Shown: piece after piece, positions 1 through 8,410 of the stretch
How the letters are laid out: each line of letters starts with the position of its first letter
Position numbering within the stretch: position 1 is the first letter of the stretch
NCBI GenBank assembly: GCA_963766445.1
Contig: CAVXZW010000021.1
Location: 1 to 64,000 of the forward strand
DNA length: 64,000 bases
Direction of reading: 5' to 3'
Source of the DNA: JAICYJ01 sp963766445
GTDB taxonomy: Bacteria > Actinomycetota > Thermoleophilia > Gaiellales > JAICJC01
Notes under the pieces: generated by a model
What the model saw: the letters and a program-made list of their open reading frames with translations, nothing else
What the model was told of the DNA's origin: nothing
Database searches by the model: none
Translations under genes and position numbers: made by a program

Positions 1-780
1 CACGCCCTGGCCAGGCGCGCCCTGCTGGCCGGCAAGCACGTGTTCGTGGAGAAGCCGCTGGCCTGGACGGTCGCCGAGGCCCGGGAGCTGGAGGCCCTCG
101 CCGCCGAGCGGTCGCGGATCGTGATGGTCGGCCACCTGCTGCGGTTCCATCCGGCCGTGGTCAAGCTGCATGAGCTGATCGAATCGGGCGAGCTCGGCGA
201 CGTGCTGTACGTGTACGGCAACCGCCAGAACCTGGGCGTGATCCGCGAGGACGAAAACGCGCTCTGGAGCCTGGGCGTGCACGACATCTCGGTGGTGCTG
301 TACCTGCTGGGCGGACGGCCGGTCGAGGTGTCGGCGCGGGGCGAGTGCTACCTTCGCCCCGGCGTCGAGGACGTCGTGTTCGGCTACCTGAAGCTGGCCT
401 CCGGCCAGGTCGGGCACCTGCACCTGTCGTGGCTCGACCCCCACAAGATGCGCAAGATGACCGTGGTCGGCTCCAAGCGGATGGCCGTGTTCGACGACAT
501 GGAGGCCGACCGCAAGGTGACCGTCTACGACAAGGGCCCGGTGCTGACCGCGCCCGGCAAGATCTCGACGCACACCGGTGACATCACGAGCCCCGCCGTC
601 TCCCGTGAGGAGCCGCTGCGGATCGAGTGCCAGGCCTTCCTCGATGCGGTTCGCTCGGGCGATCCCGGGCACCCGGCGAACGCCGCCGAGGGCGTGGCCG
701 TCGTCGAGGTGCTCGAGTCGATGCAGCGCTCGCTGGAGCAGGGTGGCATCCCGGTCACCCTCGAAGGCGTCCGCGCGTGA
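1..780 (+). CDS. Gfo/Idh/MocA oxidoreductase, WlbA/WbpB-like (5' end outside window)
   Basis: This is an NAD-dependent sugar-nucleotide dehydrogenase, probably oxidising the C3 of UDP-GlcNAc-uronic acid in the pathway to di-N-acetylated mannosaminuronic acid. The reading frame is open from base 1, so the Rossmann N-terminus lies outside the window. Visible are the family EKP motif (HVFVEKPLA, first 20 residues), the RQNLG...ENALWSLGVHDIS block typical of the WlbA/WbpB branch, and the C-terminal EEPLRIECQ block. The stop overlaps the start of the next gene, an acetyltransferase that acts two steps later in the same pathway. That pairing supports the assignment. The exact substrate is inferred. 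Confidence 0.75.
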   Translation, partial: HALARRALLAGKHVFVEKPLAWTVAEARELEALAAERSRIVMVGHLLRFHPAVVKLHELIESGELGDVLYVYGNRQNLGVIREDENALWSLGVHDISVVLYLLGGRPVEVSARGECYLRPGVEDVVFGYLKLASGQVGHLHLSWLDPHKMRKMTVVGSKRMAVFDDMEADRKVTVYDKGPVLTAPGKISTHTGDITSPAVSREEPLRIECQAFLDAVRSGDPGHPANAAEGVAVVEVLESMQRSLEQGGIPVTLEGVRA

Positions 781-1481
781 GCTGGCCCGCCGACCAGGCC
801 CCCGGCCTGACCGTGGCCGAGGGCGCGGCCATCGGCGTCGACGTGCGCTTCGGCGCCAACGTGACCATCCACGCCGGCACCGTGATCGGCGACGGCTGCA
901 CCATCGGCGACAACGCCGTGCTCGGCAAGCGCCCGACGCTGTCCAGCCGTTCCACCGCCCGGCGCCAGGAGCCCGGGCCGCTGACGCTGGGTGCGGGCTG
1001 CGCGGTCTCCGCCGGCGCCGTGCTGGCGGCCGGATCCACGCTCGGCCCGGAATGCGTGGTCGGCGACCTGGCCACCGTCCGCGAGCGCTGCTCGATCGGG
1101 GAGCAGGTCGTGATCGGCCGCGGCGTCTGCGTCGAGAACGACACCACCATCGGGTCGTTCACCAAGATCCAGTCAAACGCCTACATCACCGCCCACTGCC
1201 TGCTCGAAGAGCACGTGTTCATTGCGCCCTGCGTCGTCACCACGAACGACAACTTCATGGGGCGCACCGAGCGGCGGCACGCTCTGATCAAGGGGGCGGT
1301 GATCCGCCGCGGCGCCCGCGTCGGCGGCGGCGCCACGCTGCTACCGGGAATCGAGATCGGCGAGGAGGCGTTCGTGGGCGCCGGCGCGGTCGTGACCAGG
1401 GACGTGGCGCCGCGCGCGGTGGTCGTGGGAAGCCCCGCCCGGGTGCTGCGTCAGGTGCCGGACGAGGAGCTGCTGGGGTAG
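777..1481 (+). CDS. Hexapeptide-repeat N-acetyltransferase, WlbB/WbpD-like
   Basis: A left-handed beta-helix acyltransferase of 234 residues, probably the UDP-2-acetamido-3-amino-glucuronate N-acetyltransferase partner of the preceding dehydrogenase. Repeated hexads such as VTIHAGTVIGDGCTIGDNAV and a late GAVIRRGARVGGGATLLPG stretch show the fold. The catalytic-type His is in the region around VTTNDNFMGR. The start chosen is GTG at 777, overlapping the TGA of the upstream gene (GTGA), which implies translational coupling. An earlier in-frame start exists but would overlap deeply with the dehydrogenase and has no family support. Confidence 0.75.
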   Translation: MSWPADQAPGLTVAEGAAIGVDVRFGANVTIHAGTVIGDGCTIGDNAVLGKRPTLSSRSTARRQEPGPLTLGAGCAVSAGAVLAAGSTLGPECVVGDLATVRERCSIGEQVVIGRGVCVENDTTIGSFTKIQSNAYITAHCLLEEHVFIAPCVVTTNDNFMGRTERRHALIKGAVIRRGARVGGGATLLPGIEIGEEAFVGAGAVVTRDVAPRAVVVGSPARVLRQVPDEELLG

Positions 1482-1693
1482 GGCCGCCACGACCGCGGGT
1501 AGCGGTGCAGGCGACCGCGCCGGTCCTCCAGCTCGAAGCCGGCCGCATCCCACGCGTTCAGGTGCCCACCTTCCTCCAGCACCTGCACAGCGTGGGCGCG
1601 CTCGTACAGCGCGCGGGCGGATGTGGAGTCACAGCAGCCCTGTGCCGTGAAGAACCATTTGCCGTCTCGCTTACCGATCGCGATGTGCGCCAC
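1451..1693 (-). CDS. Small hypothetical protein
   Basis: An 80-residue reading frame starting at GTG 1693, reading VAHIAIGKRDGKWFFTAQG and later LNAWDAAGFELEDRRGRLHR. I do not recognise a family. It overlaps the 3' end of the SpoIID-like gene by 23 bp on the same strand and the 3' end of the acetyltransferase by 31 bp on the other strand. Its composition (charged, with two adjacent Cys) looks more protein-like than the usual GC-rich shadow frames. It could be a small downstream partner of the SpoIID-like gene or a chance frame. Confidence 0.35.
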   Translation of the reverse strand: MAHIAIGKRDGKWFFTAQGCCDSTSARALYERAHAVQVLEEGGHLNAWDAAGFELEDRRGRLHRYPRSWRPYPSSSSSGT

Positions 1694-3359
1694 GGAACGA
1701 AGGGTACCGCGCGCTGGGAACCACCAGCGTGCCCGAGGCCCCGGAGCTGTGATCGTCGTCACGGCGGAAATGTGCCCGCCAGCTACCCGGCGTGACGGCC
1801 GTCGAGAACCGGTAGCCGCCCTTCGCGCCGACGGTGGCGGTGCCGGCGCTCATCCATCGCCCTCCGCTGAGGCGCTGCAGGGTGACGGTGGCGCCGGCCA
1901 GCCGCGGCAGCATCGTCCCGTGGAATCCGCCCTTCTTCGACAACGTCAGCGCCGCATGCACGCGCACGCGCACCGTCGGCGATGATGCGCCCTTTCGCAC
2001 CAGCCGGTAGCTGGCGTCGGCGACCGGGCGGCGGCTGATCGAGAAGCGGCCGGTCGAGTCCAGCACCACCGGCGCAGTCACCTGCTGCCAGCTGCCGGAA
2101 GCACCCATCTTCGATTCCAGCCGGAAGGCTCCCTTCGGGCGAGGCCAGAGCCGGCCCTTGAGGTGGAACGCGTCGCCGGCGATCGAGGACTTCGGCGCCA
2201 CCAGCGTCACCTGCAGGATCCGGAAGTACGTCGAGCGCAGCCCCAGCCGCGAGAACACATCGCCGGCCGTCAGCGAGTGGTCGCCGTTGGCGCCGTGGAC
2301 GAGCACCGACAGCACCCGCTGCGAGGGGCCGTCGACGGTGGTGTCGAGCGACGAGACGCTGCCGCCCACGCCCAGCGCCGAGCCCAGCCCGGACGGCGAG
2401 AACAGGCGGGGTGCCCAGGTGTGGTTCGGGTTGAGCCCGCCCGCGCCGTCGTAGCGATCGCGCACCGGCACCAGGTAGGGCTGGTTGGTGCCGCCCCAGG
2501 ACGCGGCGATGGACGAGGTGCGACCACCCGAGCTGGACGAGAAGAAGGTGGTGGCAACCTGGCCCCCGTACTTCACGACCTGGTGCTTGGTGGCAGCGAC
2601 CGCCGCGTCGGATGCTGTCACCTGGCGCTCGACCGGGCAGTACATCTGGCTGCGGGTGTCGGCGTAGGCGTCGAACGCGCCGCCGCCGGCGGTTGCGACG
2701 GCGTAGGAGCGCGCGGCCACCGCCTGCGCCTGCACGGCCTCCGGCAGCCAGGACGCGGGCACCTCGCACGGCACGACGCCGCTGACGTATCGCTCCATCC
2801 CGACCACATCGACCAGCGACAGTGACCCGCCGCTGCGGTCGATGCGGAAGTTGCCCCACCAGTGGTCGTGGATGTAGCCGTTCACGGCATCGTCCAGCTG
2901 CAGCGGGTCACCGTGCGGCGCCACCACAAGCGGGCTGGCGATGCCCTTCCAGACGTACTTGCCGCTCGCCTTGCTCCACAGGCGCAGCTGCCCCGCGACG
3001 ACGCCCGGGTCGACGCGGTATGAGCCGGCCGGCAGCGAGCGGCTCGTGCCTTCCTGATCGCTCGCCGTCGCCGCTTGTGCGAACGACAGGTGGACCGAGG
3101 GGCGGCTCGGGATCAGCAGCACCCGCTCCTTGGTGCCGGACGGCAGCTGGCCGATCGTGGTGCCGGTGAAGTAGTGCTGGAGGATCTGCTGGTGCGTCCA
3201 GCCGTGCTGGGCATAGCCGAGCGCGCCGTACTGCGACATGCCGATGCCGTGCCCCCAGCCGTGGCCGTTCAGCGTGAACAGCGTCGCCGCGGAGGCGACG
3301 CTCGGGCCGAGCAGCGAGGCGCCCAGGGCGGCGATGACCAGGAGGGTGCGGCGAATCAT
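1671..3359 (-). CDS. SpoIID/LytB domain exported protein
   Basis: An exported protein of about 562 residues with a SpoIID-type domain, a family of peptidoglycan glycan-strand lytic transglycosylases. The start at ATG 3359 gives a classical signal peptide (MIRRTLLVIAALGASLLGP, cleavage near VASA-ATL). An alternative ATG at 3371 adds four residues. The family hallmark NGHGWGHGIGMSQYGA follows immediately, and QAQAVAARSYAV lies near residue 215. The C-terminal third appears to hold two beta-sandwich (Ig-like) segments that could bind wall polymers. SpoIID-like proteins occur in non-sporulating Actinobacteria, so this does not imply sporulation. It stands alone, divergent from signal peptidase I. 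Confidence 0.85.
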   Translation of the reverse strand: MIRRTLLVIAALGASLLGPSVASAATLFTLNGHGWGHGIGMSQYGALGYAQHGWTHQQILQHYFTGTTIGQLPSGTKERVLLIPSRPSVHLSFAQAATASDQEGTSRSLPAGSYRVDPGVVAGQLRLWSKASGKYVWKGIASPLVVAPHGDPLQLDDAVNGYIHDHWWGNFRIDRSGGSLSLVDVVGMERYVSGVVPCEVPASWLPEAVQAQAVAARSYAVATAGGGAFDAYADTRSQMYCPVERQVTASDAAVAATKHQVVKYGGQVATTFFSSSSGGRTSSIAASWGGTNQPYLVPVRDRYDGAGGLNPNHTWAPRLFSPSGLGSALGVGGSVSSLDTTVDGPSQRVLSVLVHGANGDHSLTAGDVFSRLGLRSTYFRILQVTLVAPKSSIAGDAFHLKGRLWPRPKGAFRLESKMGASGSWQQVTAPVVLDSTGRFSISRRPVADASYRLVRKGASSPTVRVRVHAALTLSKKGGFHGTMLPRLAGATVTLQRLSGGRWMSAGTATVGAKGGYRFSTAVTPGSWRAHFRRDDDHSSGASGTLVVPSARYPSFRGAHRDR

Positions 3360-3454
3360 GGTGTGTTGCATCGGCAGCGCACCACGAACTCTCAACCGAG
3401 TGCACGCCGGAGGTGTGTTCTATCACCACTTCAGCCGCTCCGGGGTGGCGTCGA

Positions 3455-3460
3455 TAACCT
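3455..3460 (+). promoter_or_regulatory. Putative -10 element of lepB
   Basis: TAACCT lies 10 nt before the ATG of the signal peptidase gene, allowing a very short or absent 5' UTR. No convincing -35 box or Shine-Dalgarno sequence is seen. Confidence 0.3.
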
Positions 3461-3470
3461 GCCGGAACGC

Positions 3471-4079
3471 ATGAACCCGATCGCCCTGCTCCCTCCCCCG
3501 CTGCGCGCCGTCGCCGAGATCGTCCTGACCCTCGTCGTGGCCGCGGCCATCGCCTTCTTCGCGCAGGCCTACATCGTCAAGCCCTATCGCGTGCCCACGG
3601 GCAGCATGATCCCCACGCTCCAGCCCGGCGACCGGGTGATCGCCGACCGGCTCAGCCTCGACTTCCGCGACCCCGCCCGCGGCGAGATCGTCGTCTTCCA
3701 TCCACCCATCTGCCGGGGCGGCCACAACAGCGAAGGAGCCTGCGACACGAACGACCTGTCGCTCCGCGCCGGCGCCTCGTCCGAGACGTTCATCAAGCGC
3801 GTGATCGGGCTTCCCGGCGAAACGATCTGGGCCAAGCACGGATCGGTCTGGGTGAAGAGCCTGGGCCAGAGGGCGCACCGGTTGTCGGAGTCCTACCTGC
3901 ACGGGCGGCGCACGGCCAGCTTTCCCCACACGGTGATACCGCAGAAGTGCTACTTCATGATGGGCGACAACCGCGGCCAGTCGGACGATTCGCGTATGTG
4001 GGGCTGTGAGCCCCGCGGCGACATGATCGGCATCGCCCGCGTGCGCTACTGGCCGCTCGACCGGCTCGGCCTGCTGTAG
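3471..4079 (+). CDS. lepB: Signal peptidase I
   Basis: Type I signal peptidase, a membrane serine protease that removes Sec signal peptides. It has 202 residues, with one N-terminal membrane helix at about residues 13-35. The catalytic Ser is S45 in the box PTGSMIPTLQPGD, and the general-base Lys is K109 in FIKRVIGLPGE. The late conserved block MMGDNRGQSDDSR is intact. An insertion between these boxes (residues 78-104) carries C81 and C91, and two more Cys lie near the C-terminus, which could form extracytoplasmic disulfides. The gene is complete and monocistronic. Confidence 0.93.
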   Translation: MNPIALLPPPLRAVAEIVLTLVVAAAIAFFAQAYIVKPYRVPTGSMIPTLQPGDRVIADRLSLDFRDPARGEIVVFHPPICRGGHNSEGACDTNDLSLRAGASSETFIKRVIGLPGETIWAKHGSVWVKSLGQRAHRLSESYLHGRRTASFPHTVIPQKCYFMMGDNRGQSDDSRMWGCEPRGDMIGIARVRYWPLDRLGLL

Positions 4080-4124
4080 CCTGCCGGGCGCCCGGCCGTT
4101 GCCGCCCAGGCGGCCGCCGCTGGG

Positions 4125-4143
4125 TAGACTGACTGCACAGTCA
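4125..4143 (+). promoter_or_regulatory. Promoter -10 with overlapping 14-bp dyad operator
   Basis: TAGACT (4125-4130) resembles an actinobacterial -10 box. It runs directly into the perfect dyad TGACTG-CA-CAGTCA (4130-4143), placed at the expected transcription start and 23 bp before the TTG start of the CoA-lyase operon. The geometry is that of a repressor site blocking RNA polymerase. A TetR- or GntR-type regulator is a guess; none is encoded next to it. Confidence 0.45.
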
Positions 4144-4166
4144 AACCCCGACGCGGAGCGGAAACG

Positions 4167-5090
4167 TTGCGGTTGCGCCGATCCTGCCTGGCCGTGCCGG
4201 GCTCATCCCCCAAGATGCTGTCCAAAGCGGCGGTGCTGCCCGCCGACCAGATCTTCCTCGACCTCGAGGATGCCGTATCACCGCTCGAGAAGGTGCCGGC
4301 GCGCCAGAACGTGATCGACGCACTGAACGGCCATGACTACTCCGGCAAGACCCGCGTCGTACGCGTAAACGGGGTCACCACACAGTGGTGCCTGGGCGAC
4401 CTGACGGCCGTCGTGGCCGGCGCCGGCGCGAACCTGGACTGCGTGATGGTGCCCAAGGTGGAGGACGCGGCACAGCTGCACTTCGTCCACCACGTGCTGA
4501 CGCAGCTCGAGATCGAGCACGGCATCGAACACCGCATCGGCATCGAGGCCCAGATCGAGAACGGCCGCGGCGCCATGAACATCCGCGAGATCGCGCAGGC
4601 CTCGCCGCGCCTGGAGACGCTGATCTTCGGCCCCGGCGACTACGCCGCCAGCATGGGCGTGGGCTCGCTCGTGATCGGATCGATCGATCCCGACTACCCG
4701 GGCGACCAGTGGCACTTCATCCTGTCGCTGATCGTGACCGCGGCCCGCGGCTACGGGCTGCAGGCGATCGACGGCCCGTACACCGACATCAAGAACACCG
4801 ACGAGTACCGCCGGCTGTGCCTGCGCGCACGGCAGGTCGGCTACGACGGCAAGTGGGTGCTGCACCCCGACCAGGTGGGCATCGCCAACGAGGTGTTCGC
4901 GCCCAGCCAGAGCGAGTTCGACGACGCCCGCCGGCTGCTCGCGGCGTACGAGCATGCCACCCAGGTGGAGCGGAAGGGGGCGGTCATGCACGAGGGCCAG
5001 ATGATCGACGAGGCGTCTCGCAAGATCGCCGAGGCGGTCGTCGCACGGGGCGTTGCGGCCGGCATGAGCGACGGAGAGGCGACGGCATGA
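4167..5090 (+). CDS. HpcH/HpaI (CitE-like) CoA-ester lyase
   Basis: A Mg-dependent TIM-barrel lyase of 307 residues that cleaves or condenses (methyl)malyl-CoA-type esters. Visible are the N-terminal RSCLAVPGSSPKM, the DLEDAV motif, the metal-binding Glu in IEAQIENGRG and the Asp in FGPGDYAASMG. KWVLHPDQVGIANEVF near the C-terminus is characteristic of CitE-like/malyl-CoA lyases. The start is TTG at 4167, behind a weak GGAGCGG. It is the first gene of a three-gene overlapping operon with an acyl-CoA dehydrogenase and a MaoC hydratase. That set fits either beta-methylmalyl-CoA lyase of the ethylmalonyl-CoA pathway or the related itaconate/leucine dissimilation set of mycobacteria. A crotonyl-CoA carboxylase/reductase elsewhere in the window favours the former. 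Confidence 0.82.
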   Translation: MRLRRSCLAVPGSSPKMLSKAAVLPADQIFLDLEDAVSPLEKVPARQNVIDALNGHDYSGKTRVVRVNGVTTQWCLGDLTAVVAGAGANLDCVMVPKVEDAAQLHFVHHVLTQLEIEHGIEHRIGIEAQIENGRGAMNIREIAQASPRLETLIFGPGDYAASMGVGSLVIGSIDPDYPGDQWHFILSLIVTAARGYGLQAIDGPYTDIKNTDEYRRLCLRARQVGYDGKWVLHPDQVGIANEVFAPSQSEFDDARRLLAAYEHATQVERKGAVMHEGQMIDEASRKIAEAVVARGVAAGMSDGEATA

Positions 5091-6268
5091 GCATCACGCT
5101 GGAGGGGCTGACCGAGGAGCAGCGCGAGGTGGTCTCGCTGGTGCGGCAGTTCACGGACGAGCAGATCATCCCGGTCGCCTCCGACCTCGAACGCGACGAC
5201 ATCTTCCCCGATCAGATCGTGGCCGGGCTCAAGGAGCTGGGCCTGTTCGGCTTCACGATCCCGGAGCGGTACGGCGGCCTGGGCCTCGACCTGACCACCT
5301 ACGCGCTGTGTGTGATCGAGCTGTCGCGCGGGTGGATGAGCGTGTCGGGGATCATCAACACCCACTTCATCGTGGCCGACATGATCATGCGCGACGGCAC
5401 CGAGGAGCAGAAGCAGCGGTTCCTGCCGCGGATGGCGACCGGCGAGATGCGCTGCTCATTCTCGATGACCGAGCCGGAGGCCGGCTCCGACGTGCAGGCG
5501 ATCCGCACGCGGGCCGTCCGCGACGGCGACGACTACGTCGTGAACGGCCAGAAGATGTGGGTCACGAACGGCCTGCGCTCGGGGCTGGTGGCGCTGCTGG
5601 TGAAGACCGACCCGGACGCGAAGCCCGCGCACAGGGGCATGAGCTGCCTGCTGGTCGAGAAGCAGCCCGGCGCCGCGCAGGACGGCGGCCTGACGATCCC
5701 GCCGCAGCTGGGCAAGCTCGGCTACAAGGGCGTCGAGACCACGGAGCTGGTGTTCCAGGACCACCGGGTGCCCGCCGCCAACCTGCTGGGCGAGGGCGAG
5801 GGCCACGGCTTCCAGCAGATGATGTCGGGCATCGAGGTGGGCCGCGTGAACGTGGCCGCCCGCGGCGTGGGCGTGGCCCAGCGGGCCTTCGAGCTGGCGA
5901 TCCGCTACGCCCAGGAGCGCGAGGCCTTCGGCAAGCCGATCGCAAAGCACCAGGGCATCCAGTTCAAGCTGGCCGAGATGGCCACCAAGATCGAGGCCTC
6001 ACGGCTGCTGATGCTGTCGGCGGCGCGAAAGAAGGACGCCGGCGAGCGCTCCGACGTCGAGGCCGGCATGGCCAAGCTGTACGCGTCCGAGATCTGCCAC
6101 GAGGTGGTCGAGGACAGCTTCCGCATCCACGGCGGCTACGGCTACTCGAAGGAGTACGAGATCGAGCGGCTGTACCGGGACGCGCCGCTGCTGCTGGTCG
6201 GCGAGGGCACCAGCGAGATCCAGAAGCTGATCGTGGCCCGCGGCATGCTGGCGAGGTACCCGCTGTGA
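5087..6268 (+). CDS. Acyl-CoA dehydrogenase (candidate methylsuccinyl-CoA dehydrogenase)
   Basis: An FAD-dependent acyl-CoA dehydrogenase of 393 residues with all three domains. Landmarks are the flavin-binding MTEPEAGSDVQ, KMWVTNG, the RIHGGYGYSKEY block, and the catalytic base Glu at about residue 373 in GEGTSEIQ. Transferred electrons would go to ETF. The ATG overlaps the upstream stop (ATGA) and its own stop overlaps the next start, so the three proteins are coupled. In an ethylmalonyl-CoA pathway it would form mesaconyl-CoA. It lacks the long N-terminal extension of classical proteobacterial Mcd, so substrate specificity is inferred only from context. Confidence 0.85.
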   Translation: MSITLEGLTEEQREVVSLVRQFTDEQIIPVASDLERDDIFPDQIVAGLKELGLFGFTIPERYGGLGLDLTTYALCVIELSRGWMSVSGIINTHFIVADMIMRDGTEEQKQRFLPRMATGEMRCSFSMTEPEAGSDVQAIRTRAVRDGDDYVVNGQKMWVTNGLRSGLVALLVKTDPDAKPAHRGMSCLLVEKQPGAAQDGGLTIPPQLGKLGYKGVETTELVFQDHRVPAANLLGEGEGHGFQQMMSGIEVGRVNVAARGVGVAQRAFELAIRYAQEREAFGKPIAKHQGIQFKLAEMATKIEASRLLMLSAARKKDAGERSDVEAGMAKLYASEICHEVVEDSFRIHGGYGYSKEYEIERLYRDAPLLLVGEGTSEIQKLIVARGMLARYPL

Positions 6269-6753
6269 GCGGCCGCGAGTTCGACGCCCGCGAGACCCGC
6301 TTCGGCCGCTACCTCGAGGACTTCCAGGTGGGCGACGTCTACAAGCACTGGCCGGGCAAGACCATCACCGAGGCCGACGACCACCTGTTCTGCATGATCA
6401 CGATGAACCACCACCCGCTGCACACCGACGCCCACTACGCCGAGACCGAGACGCAGTTCGGCAGAAACGTGGTGGTCGGCAACCTGGTCTACTCGCTGGT
6501 GCTGGGCATGAGCGTCCCCGACGTCTCCGGCAAGGCCATCGCCAACCTCGAGGTCGAGTCGCTGAAGCACGCGAAGCCGACCTTCCACGGCGACACCATC
6601 TACGCGCAGACGACCGTGCTGGACGTGGTCGAGTCGAAGAGCAAGCCCGACCGCGGGGTGGTCACGGTCGAATCGATCGGCACCAACCAGCGCGGCGAGG
6701 TGGTCTGCGAGTTTCGCCGCAAGGTGCTCGTGCCGCGGCGCCCCACCGCCTGA
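6265..6753 (+). CDS. MaoC family enoyl-CoA hydratase (candidate mesaconyl-CoA hydratase)
   Basis: A single hot-dog-fold hydratase of 162 residues. The hydratase-2 active-site region is visible as ITEADDHLFCMITMNHHPLH, containing the conserved Asp and His, followed by NVVVGNLVYSLVLGMSV. The GTG start at 6265 overlaps the dehydrogenase stop. Between the dehydrogenase and the lyase it would hydrate mesaconyl-CoA to methylmalyl-CoA. Proteobacterial Mch is a double-domain protein of about 340 residues, so a single-domain enzyme may work as a homodimer. The last codons abut the next gene. Confidence 0.8.
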   Translation: MSGREFDARETRFGRYLEDFQVGDVYKHWPGKTITEADDHLFCMITMNHHPLHTDAHYAETETQFGRNVVVGNLVYSLVLGMSVPDVSGKAIANLEVESLKHAKPTFHGDTIYAQTTVLDVVESKSKPDRGVVTVESIGTNQRGEVVCEFRRKVLVPRRPTA

Positions 6754-8385
6754 TGGCGGCCGACCTGATCCTCACGAACGGCGTCGTTCACACGGTCGAC
6801 GCTGCCCGCAGCGTGCGGGAGGCGGTGGCGGTCGCGGACGGCCGCATCGTCGCGGTGGGCAGCGCAGCGGAGGTCGCGGAGCTGGCGGGGCCGGGGACGC
6901 GGACCGTCGACGTGGAGGGCGGCATGGTGCTGCCCGGCTTCCAGGACGCGCACTGCCACCTGGCCCTGGGCGGGTACGAGCGGACGCTGTGCGACCTCTC
7001 GGAGAGCCGCGGCGCGGAGGAACACCTGCGGCGCATCCGCGAGTACGCCGGCGCCCACCCCGACCGCGAGTGGATCCTGGGCGGCGGCTGGTCGATGAGC
7101 GACTTCCCGGGCGGGATCCCCACCCGCCAGCAGCTGGACGCGGTCGTCGCCGACCGGCCCGTGATCCTGCCCAACCGCGACTACCACGGCGCCTGGGCCA
7201 ACACGCGGGCGCTGGAGCTGGCCGGGATCGGCCGCGACACCCCCGACCCGTTCGGCGGCCGAATCGAGCGCGATCAGCACGGCGAGCCGGTGGGCATGCT
7301 GCAGGAGTCGGCGATTGGCCTGGTGCTCGACCTGGCGCCCAAGCCGGACGCCGAGCAGCGCGCCGCCGGGCTGCGCACGGCGCAGGAGTACTACCACCGG
7401 CTGGGGATCACCGCCTGCCAGGACGCGACCGTCGAGCCGGACTACCAGGAGACCTACGAGCGGCTGGCACGGTCCGGCGAGCTGACCCTGCGGGTGCGCG
7501 GCAACCTGTCCTGGAACCCGGCGCTCGGCGACGAGCAGCTCGACCAGCTGATCGAGCGCCGGCTCAGCGGCACGGTCGGGCGGCTCAACTGCGGCAACGT
7601 CAAGTTCTTCCACGATGGCGTGGTCGAGAACCGCACCGCCGCCATGCTCGATCCCTACCTGGACGCGACCGGCGCGCCCACCGGCGAGTACGGCATCGAC
7701 TCAGTACCGGCTCGAGGACCTAGCCCGCCACGTCGCCCGCTGCGATGCCGCCGGGTTCGGCATCCACATCCACGCGCATCGGCGACCGGGCCGTGCGCGA
7801 GTCGCTGGACGTGCTCGAGCAGGCCGCTGCCGCCAACGGCCGCCGCGACGCGCGGCACCAGCTGGCGCACGTCCAGTTCGCCCACCCCGGCGACATCCCC
7901 CGCTTCCGCAGCCTGGGCGTGATCGCCAACGTGACGCCGCTCTGGGCCCGGCTCGAGTCCTACGTCGCCGAGCTCACGATCCCGTTCATCTCGCCGGAGG
8001 CCGCCGCCATGATCTACCCGTTCGGCAGCATCCTGCGGGCCGGGGGCGCCTCGCGTTCGGCAGCGACTGGACGGTCTCGACGCCCGATCCGCTGCACCAG
8101 CTGGCCACCGCCGTCGCCCGCACCGACCCCGAGACCAACACCGACGAGCCGCTGCTGCCGGACGAGCGGCTCGACCTGGGCAGCGCGATCGCCGCGCACA
8201 CGATCGGCGCCGCGCACGCCTCGTTCCTGGACGACACGACCGGATCGATCGAGCCCGGCAAGCTGGCCGACCTGGTGGTGCTCGACCGCGACCTGTTCAG
8301 GCTGCCGCCGGCCGGCTACCTCGAGGTCCGGGTGCGGCTGACGCTGTCGGCCGGCGAGACGGTCTACGCCGCGCCCGGCTGGTAG
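6753..8385 (+). CDS. YtcJ-like amidohydrolase, three frame breaks
   Basis: A metal-dependent amidohydrolase (Amidohydro_3 group) of about 540 residues once repaired. The first segment has the N-terminal metal motif QDAHCHLALGG and a dense N-terminal domain. The frame breaks near 7700, returns as QYRLEDLARHVARCDAAGFG, breaks again near 7775 inside the expected HIHAIGDRAVRE motif, and breaks a third time near 8045 before LAFGSDWTVSTPDPL. Each break is a single base. All catalytic motifs survive in one frame or another, so the gene is more likely hit by sequence errors than decayed. The natural substrate is unknown. It starts immediately after the MaoC stop. Confidence 0.7.
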
Positions 8386-8397
8386 CCGCCCGGCCGG

Positions 8398-8403
8398 TAG
8401 GGT
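8398..8403 (+). promoter_or_regulatory. Putative -10 of leaderless MBL gene
   Basis: TAGGGT lies 7 nt before the ATG at 8411, placing the transcription start at or next to the start codon. No Shine-Dalgarno sequence is present. Confidence 0.4.
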
Positions 8404-8410
8404 TGCGGCC

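Noticed and set aside
2163..2825. Long open frames antisense to the SpoIID-like gene, and many similar antisense frames across the window
   Set aside because: High-GC DNA gives long shadow frames. Their residue composition is Arg/Pro/Ala-rich, and they match no family while the opposite strand does.
4167..6753. Calling the CoA-lyase trio definitively an itaconate/leucine degradation operon as in mycobacteria
   Set aside because: No carboxylase or CoA-transferase genes accompany it, and CCR is present nearby. Both readings are kept open, with the ethylmalonyl-CoA pathway preferred.
6753..8385. Amidohydrolase as a true pseudogene
   Set aside because: All metal-binding motifs persist, and the same kind of single-base break hits essential genes in this window.
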